A stretch of DNA of 26,981 bases. Source: Opitutaceae bacterium (GTDB lineage Bacteria; Verrucomicrobiota; Verrucomicrobiia; Opitutales; Opitutaceae). The position numbers and the translations under genes were made by a program. The notes beneath the pieces are model-generated. The model was not told where the DNA came from. It was given only the letters and a program-made list of their open reading frames with translations, and did not search any database. The DNA is taken from assembly GCA_020847775.1 (NCBI GenBank), contig JADLBI010000246.1, forward strand, positions 1 to 26,981, given 5' to 3'. Every line of letters starts with the position of its first letter. Positions within the stretch are counted from its first letter, which is position 1. Shown piece by piece: positions 23,033-26,981 of this stretch.

Positions 23033-23057
23033 CAACTGTTCGTATTACGAACAGTTG
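23033..23057. repeat. Perfect palindrome between nadA and nadC
   Basis: Two perfect 12-bp arms, CAACTGTTCGTA and TACGAACAGTTG, are separated by a single T. It lies 19 bp upstream of the nadC ATG, within the nadA-nadC gap. Its core CGTATTACG followed by AACAGTT resembles the palindrome in rlmN (CGTGTTACG, then ACAGTT). It could be a dispersed element, a regulator site or an RNA hairpin in the operon transcript; no T-tract follows on the minus strand, so a terminator is unlikely. Confidence 0.7.
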
Positions 23058-23103
23058 CTTTGGAGGTTGCGATTTGGACTTTGGGATTTACCCGCGCAGC
23101 GAG

Positions 23104-24141
23104 TCATGGGGTGAGTTCGAACATGCGGTCGATGCAGCGGGCGGCACTTTGGCGCAGGTTCTCGTCGAGCGTGACGATTTGCCCGGGGCGCGGGGCGCGC
23201 AGGGCGTCGCGGATTTTTTCGAGCGAGTTGAGCTTCATGTAGGGACACAGGCGGCAGCCGCCGATGAAGCTCTTCTCCGGATCCTCGACTTCGAGCCGAC
23301 CGACGAGGCCGCATTCGGTGAGCATGAGAAAATACGGCGCCGGCGTGGCCTTCACATATTTCATCATCGCGCCGGTGCTGCCGACGAAGTCGGAAGCCTG
23401 CGCGACCTCCTCGGTGCATTCGGGGTGCGACACGACCTTGAGGCCGGGGAACTGCGCGCGGGCCTGCTTGATCTGCTCCACGTCGAACTCTTCGTGCACC
23501 ATGCAGGTGCCGTCGGACGAGATGATTTCCTTGTTCACGCCGCGCTGGCGCAGCTCATTGCGGATATTGTCGGCCATCAGGCGGTCGGGCACAAAGACGA
23601 TCCGCTGCTGCGGCAGCGACGCGACGATGTCGTAAACGTTGCCCGAGGTGACGCAGACATCGCACTCGGCCTTCACCTCGGCGGTGCTGTTGATGTAGCA
23701 GACAACCGCCGCGTCGGGATAGAGCGATTTCATGAGCCGCACATCCGCGCCGGTGATCGAATCGGCCAGCGAGCAACCCGAGCCGCGGTCGGGCACAATC
23801 ACGGTGGCCTCGGGCGAAAGGATTTTGGCGGTCTCGGCCATGAAGACCACGCCGGCGAAGAGGATGATGTCGGCGCGCGATTCCTGGGCCTTGAGGCTGA
23901 GGAAATACGAGTCGCCCTTGAAATCGCCGACGCCGTAAACGATCTCGGGCTCGACGTAGGAATGGGTGAGAATGACGGCGTTTTTCTCTTTTTTGAGTTG
24001 GTTGATTTCGAGCGTGAGCGGCGCGATTTCACGGCAGGTGTCGAGATTCCACTTGCGACCTTTCGGATCGCACTCGACGTGCATGAGCGAACCGAGCAGG
24101 CGCTCCGCTTCGGCTTCAATCGCAGAATCCGTAAACATCAT
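23104..24141 (-). CDS. nadA: Quinolinate synthase
   Basis: [4Fe-4S] enzyme that condenses iminoaspartate with dihydroxyacetone phosphate to quinolinate, the second step of de novo NAD synthesis; predicted 345 residues, complete. Cluster ligands are C123 (GSGCSLADS), C242 (HPECTEEV) and a cysteine of GGCRLCPYMK (C296 or C299). Other family blocks are ILTHSYVEPEI, DIILFAGVVFMAETAKIL, CYINSTAEVKA and LTECGLVGRL. Two adjacent ATG codons (24141 and 24138) could both start the protein. It is the first gene of nadA-nadC-nadB, and a promoter is visible directly upstream. NadA hands its product to NadC; NadB supplies its labile substrate. Confidence 0.94.
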   Translation of the reverse strand: MMFTDSAIEAEAERLLGSLMHVECDPKGRKWNLDTCREIAPLTLEINQLKKEKNAVILTHSYVEPEIVYGVGDFKGDSYFLSLKAQESRADIILFAGVVFMAETAKILSPEATVIVPDRGSGCSLADSITGADVRLMKSLYPDAAVVCYINSTAEVKAECDVCVTSGNVYDIVASLPQQRIVFVPDRLMADNIRNELRQRGVNKEIISSDGTCMVHEEFDVEQIKQARAQFPGLKVVSHPECTEEVAQASDFVGSTGAMMKYVKATPAPYFLMLTECGLVGRLEVEDPEKSFIGGCRLCPYMKLNSLEKIRDALRAPRPGQIVTLDENLRQSAARCIDRMFELTP

Positions 24142-24147
24142 GTCGAA

Positions 24148-24175
24148 AGCATAAATAGGAAAAGTCCCTCGTCAA
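24148..24175 (-). promoter_or_regulatory. Sigma-70-like promoter of the nad operon, close to the start codon
   Basis: Reading the minus strand, TTGACG (24175-24170) and TATGCT (24153-24148) are separated by 16 bp, close to the sigma-70 consensus and stronger than other candidates in the window. Only six bases separate the -10 box from the first nadA ATG. Transcription would therefore begin at or within the start codon, which implies a leaderless message or use of the second ATG. Confidence 0.5.
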
Positions 24176-24373
24176 AACCCCTCGCCAATTCGTGTGTCAT
24201 GGCGCATGGGTGCGGGTTCGCCAGACAAGAATATATAGACAAGGTGAGTCAAAGACGGAGGCACTGCCACCCAATGTATTAGACGGCTGCGTCATGGTGG
24301 ATATACGCCCCAGACCGGGCGGATAATTTGCAGGTTTCCTTCCGTGGTGAGCTGGGGCAGAATATCCGTCGAT

Positions 24374-26005
24374 ATGAACCCCTTACCACTTTTCCCCCCG
24401 CGTCAATTCGGTGCCGCGGTCGCCGCATGTGTGCTGCTGATGGCTGCAGGTTGCGGCAAGCATGAGACATTGGTGCAACAGGCTACCCGCGACGGCATCA
24501 TGATTGTCGGCAACGGCGCGGAGCCTTCCGATCTCGACCCGCAGACGATCACCGGCATCCCGGAGCGCAACGTCACCGCGACGCTGTTCGAGGGCCTCAC
24601 TCGCAACAACCCCAAGACCCTTGAGGCGGAGCCCGGCGTGGCGCAGCGCTGGGATGTTTCGGAAGACGGCCTGCTTTATACTTTTCATCTGCGGGATAAC
24701 GCCGTGTGGTCCGACGGCAAGCCGGTCACCGCGCAGGATTTTTACGCGTCGTTCCGCCGGCTACTCTCGCCGCAACTCGGCTCCGACAACGCCGACCAAC
24801 TCTACCTCGTCGAAGGCGCGGAGGAATACCACAAGGGCAAGATCACCGATTTTACCCAAGTCGGCTTTCGCGTGATAGACGACCGCACGCTCGAAGTGCG
24901 CCTGAAGTATCCCGCACCGTTCCTGCTCAAGACCATGGGCTCGCGCACATGGTATCCCGTGCCGATGCACGTGCTGACGAAGTTCGGCGACCCGCTACTG
25001 CCCGGCAATCAGTGGACTCGCCTTGGCAACATCGTCAGCAATGGGCCTTTCAAGTTAAAGGCCTGGAGACCCAACAGCTACATCGAGGTCGAGCGCAACC
25101 CGACTTATTGGAATCATGAGACGGTCAAACTGAATGGCGTCCGCTTCGTGCCGATTGAAAACCAGCCGGCCGAGGAGGCCGCGTTTCGCGCCGGGCAACT
25201 GCACAAGACCGAGCGTGTGCCGCTCTCCAAGATCGCGGTCTATCGCCGCGAGGCGCCGGAGAAACTGCACATCCACCCCTACTCGGGCGTTTACTATTAC
25301 AACTTCAACGTGAACCGCGCGCCTTTCAACGATGTGCGCGTGCGCCAGGCCCTCGCGATGGCGGTGGACCGCGTGAGCTTGGTGAGCAACGTTACGCTTG
25401 CCGGTGAAACGCCCGCGTATCATTTCACGCCCGAGGGCCTCGGTGGTTATGTCAGCCGTGCGCGCACCAAGCTTGATTTCGACGAGGCGCGCCGCCTACT
25501 GGCCGAGGCCGGTTACCCCGGCGGCAAGGGCATGCCGCCGATCACGCTGCTCTACAACACCGCGGAAAACCACCGCATCATTGCCGAGGCCATCCAGCAG
25601 ACCTGGAAGAATGAGCTGGGCGTCGACATCACGTTGGAGAATCAGGAATGGAAGGTTTACTTGGACAACATGCAGCACGAGTTCTACCAGATTTGCCGCG
25701 CCGGGCTGATCATGGAGCCGTATGATTCGTCGCAGTTTTTGCGTGTGTTCACCTCCGACTCGGGCTTCAACCGCACCGGCTGGAAAAACGCCGAATACGA
25801 CCGGCTCTACGAGGAGGTCATGCGCTCCAACGACGAAGACGAACGCCTGGAAAAGATGCAGCGCATGGAGCAAATCCTCACCGACGAGATGCCTATTCTC
25901 CCGGTCTATTATTACACCAACCAATACCTGATGGACCCGAGCGTGAAGGGCTGGGAGGACAACATGCTTTCCCTCGGGCCGTTTGAACAAGTGTGGCTGG
26001 AGTGA
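24374..26005 (+). CDS. Oligopeptide ABC transporter substrate-binding lipoprotein (OppA/DppA family)
   Basis: Predicted 543-residue extracytoplasmic solute-binding protein of family 5. The N-terminus is a lipoprotein signal: hydrophobic VAACVLLMAAG followed by C27 (AAGCGK), where lipid attachment would occur. Family landmarks are AEPSDLDPQTITG, LFEGLTRNN, YTFHLRDNAVWSDGKPVTAQ, NIVSNGPFKLKAWRPN, VRQALAMAVDR and the C-terminal EQILTDEMPILPVYYY. These are most like OppA-type peptide binders. The ATG at 24374 opens the signal peptide; an upstream GTG at 24344 would add ten residues. No permease or ATPase gene follows: the next gene is convergent. It is therefore either an orphan receptor or served by a transporter elsewhere. 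The 232-bp gap before it is shared with the nad promoter; I see no clear promoter for this gene there. Confidence 0.9.
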   Translation: MNPLPLFPPRQFGAAVAACVLLMAAGCGKHETLVQQATRDGIMIVGNGAEPSDLDPQTITGIPERNVTATLFEGLTRNNPKTLEAEPGVAQRWDVSEDGLLYTFHLRDNAVWSDGKPVTAQDFYASFRRLLSPQLGSDNADQLYLVEGAEEYHKGKITDFTQVGFRVIDDRTLEVRLKYPAPFLLKTMGSRTWYPVPMHVLTKFGDPLLPGNQWTRLGNIVSNGPFKLKAWRPNSYIEVERNPTYWNHETVKLNGVRFVPIENQPAEEAAFRAGQLHKTERVPLSKIAVYRREAPEKLHIHPYSGVYYYNFNVNRAPFNDVRVRQALAMAVDRVSLVSNVTLAGETPAYHFTPEGLGGYVSRARTKLDFDEARRLLAEAGYPGGKGMPPITLLYNTAENHRIIAEAIQQTWKNELGVDITLENQEWKVYLDNMQHEFYQICRAGLIMEPYDSSQFLRVFTSDSGFNRTGWKNAEYDRLYEEVMRSNDEDERLEKMQRMEQILTDEMPILPVYYYTNQYLMDPSVKGWEDNMLSLGPFEQVWLE

Positions 26006-26020
26006 TGGCACGGCATCGAT

Positions 26021-26047
26021 GTAGCCGGGGTCGCTGACCCCGGTTAC
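26021..26047. repeat. GTAG-edged hairpin with GCT loop
   Basis: The stem CCGGGGTC (26025-26032) and GACCCCGG (26036-26043) is perfect around a GCT loop, and the outer GTA and TAC extend the pairing to about 12 bp. It lies 15 bp after the binding-protein stop and may aid termination on the plus strand. It has the same loop as the hairpins at 12114, 20436 and 22081. Confidence 0.65.
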
Positions 26048-26063
26048 ACAACCCGTGCAGAAA

Positions 26064-26091
26064 AAAGGCCAGTCGTGGAGGACCGGCCTTT
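26064..26091 (-). terminator. Rho-independent terminator, best oriented for the PFP gene
   Basis: The stem AAAGGCCAGTC (26064-26074) pairs with GACCGGCCTTT (26081-26091) with one mismatch. On the minus strand the hairpin is followed by a run of six T residues, a classical terminator for the phosphofructokinase gene that ends at 26114. On the plus strand only TTTGGTTT follows, so termination of the binding-protein gene would be weaker. Confidence 0.8.
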
Positions 26092-26113
26092 GGTTTGGAA
26101 ATGATTTCGCGGC

Positions 26114-26981
26114 TTACGTGGTTTCGTAGGCGGGGAGAACCTTGTCCACGCGGACCTTGTCGAGGCGCGCGTAAACGGGCAGGCCGTTGTCGTGCGGGAC
26201 GACGGTTTCGCCTTGGATGAGCGGCTGGGCGTAGCGCACGAACTGGTGGTTCATGCTGATGCCGTCCTCATTGACCCATTCGGCGGGGAGCTTCTTCACG
26301 CCGTTGGCGATCTCGCTCAAGGGGGCGAGGCCGGTTTCGCAGGTGTATTGATTGCCGTCGTCGCCGCGGATGAGGGTGACCATCTTGTCGGTCTCGCCGT
26401 TGATGGCGGCTTCGACCGCTTTTTGGCCGGCGAGGTAGGCTTCGTCGGCGTCGGTCTTGGAGCCGGCGTGGGCGGCGGCGCGCTGCATGAGGCCGGGCTT
26501 GGCGACGCGCACTTTCACGCCGGGGAGATTAGACTCGATGATGTCGGCGAGGGCATCACCGGCACCGCCGAGCTGGGCGTGGCCGAACGCGTCAGTGTTG
26601 GCCGTGGCGGCGACGTAGTTGCCATCGGCGTCAACGAGGCCTTCGGCGACCACGATGGAGCAGAATTTTTCGCGCTTCAGCACGCGGCGGATGTCCTCGA
26701 GGATTTTTTCCTGATTAAAGGCCACCTCGGGCAGGAGGATGAGATGCGGCGGATCGTGCGGGTGGTCGCGGCGCTTGGCGAGGGCGGCACCGGCGGCGAT
26801 CCAGCCGGCGGAGCGGCCCATGACCTCGATGATGGAGACGAGGTCGCCCTGGCCCATGGCCTCGGAGTCGCAGGCGACTTCGCGCACGGTGGTGGCGAGA
26901 TACTTGATCACGCTGCCGTAGCCGGGGCAGTGGTCGGTGACAGGCAGGTCGTTGTCGATCGTCTTCGGCACGCCGATGACG
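26114..26981 (-). CDS. pfp: Pyrophosphate-dependent 6-phosphofructokinase, C-terminal part (5' end outside window)
   Basis: Interconverts fructose 6-phosphate and fructose 1,6-bisphosphate, using pyrophosphate in the PFP family, in glycolysis and gluconeogenesis. About 289 residues are visible and the frame is open at the window edge, so the start is missing. The first residues carry the catalytic block GVPKTIDNDL, followed by MGRSAGWIAAGAAL, a substrate-binding signature typical of PPi-dependent enzymes. LILLPEVAFNQEKIL, IVVAEGLVDADGNYV and VRVAKPGLMQRAAAHAGSKT follow. The residues near the N-terminus that separate ATP from PPi use (GGDDT versus GGDGS) lie outside the window, so PPi specificity is inferred from the visible blocks. 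A terminator lies 22 bp after the stop. Confidence 0.88.
   Translation of the reverse strand, partial: VIGVPKTIDNDLPVTDHCPGYGSVIKYLATTVREVACDSEAMGQGDLVSIIEVMGRSAGWIAAGAALAKRRDHPHDPPHLILLPEVAFNQEKILEDIRRVLKREKFCSIVVAEGLVDADGNYVAATANTDAFGHAQLGGAGDALADIIESNLPGVKVRVAKPGLMQRAAAHAGSKTDADEAYLAGQKAVEAAINGETDKMVTLIRGDDGNQYTCETGLAPLSEIANGVKKLPAEWVNEDGISMNHQFVRYAQPLIQGETVVPHDNGLPVYARLDKVRVDKVLPAYETT

Noticed and set aside
23015..23035. TTG start for nadC
   Set aside because: It lies within the palindrome and adds seven residues; ATG 23014 gives the normal N-terminus.
24142..24373. Riboswitch or small gene in the gap before the binding-protein gene
   Set aside because: Apart from the minus-strand nad promoter I saw no stable conserved structure, and only trivially short open frames.

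Overview
This is a GC-rich bacterial chromosome segment with short gaps and many gene pairs that touch or nearly touch. The gene content fits a Verrucomicrobiota member, most likely Opitutaceae-like. Pointers are a PEP-CTERM sorted protein, an S23-type four-helix-bundle gene edged by purine-rich repeats, polysaccharide hydrolases (GH78 and GH88), a pyrophosphate-type phosphofructokinase and several families of small intergenic palindromes. The taxonomic call is inference; no rRNA or tRNA gene is visible. I found no CRISPR array, prophage or intact insertion sequence.

Layout. 1-1053: 3' part of a proline-rich, membrane-anchored protein. 1084-6403 (minus): a probable four-gene operon, patB-like aminotransferase, dusB, marC-family membrane protein and a GH78 alpha-L-rhamnosidase. 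6620-8032 (plus): GH88-like unsaturated glucuronyl hydrolase, divergent from that operon. 8265-10309 (plus): PHP-domain phosphatase and rlmN; rlmN carries an in-frame insertion that begins with a palindrome. 10342-13527 (minus): an uncharacterised 454-residue protein, DAHP synthase, and an AlkD-like protein overlapping the synthase by 4 bp. 13633-14835 (plus): HAF-repeat PEP-CTERM protein. 15028-17292 (minus): fusion of a 5'-nucleotidase-type metallophosphatase with a lytic transglycosylase. 17387-20384 (plus): miaB, four-helix-bundle gene, six-TM protein, gmk. 20506-24141 (minus): nadA-nadC-nadB, the de novo route from aspartate to nicotinate mononucleotide. 24374-26005 (plus): oligopeptide-binding lipoprotein. 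26114-26981 (minus): C-terminal part of a PPi-dependent phosphofructokinase, cut by the window edge.

How the genes relate. Most are housekeeping: tRNA and rRNA modification (dusB, miaB, rlmN), NAD synthesis, aromatic amino acid entry, GMP kinase and glycolysis. The GH78 and GH88 enzymes could act together on a polysaccharide with rhamnose next to an unsaturated uronate, such as gellan, ulvan or rhamnogalacturonan.

The unusual material is mostly small repeats. (1) GTAGG-edged hairpins, often doubled and often with a GCT loop, whose stems differ in sequence but share architecture; they occur in five intergenic gaps. (2) Two palindromes centred on CGTRTTACG, one inside the rlmN reading frame and one between nadA and nadC. 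(3) A roughly 140-bp imperfect inverted repeat built on CCACGGATTACACGGAT. (4) Purine/pyrimidine-rich repeats bordering, and partly encoding the end of, the four-helix-bundle gene. The metallophosphatase-transglycosylase fusion is the most unusual protein.
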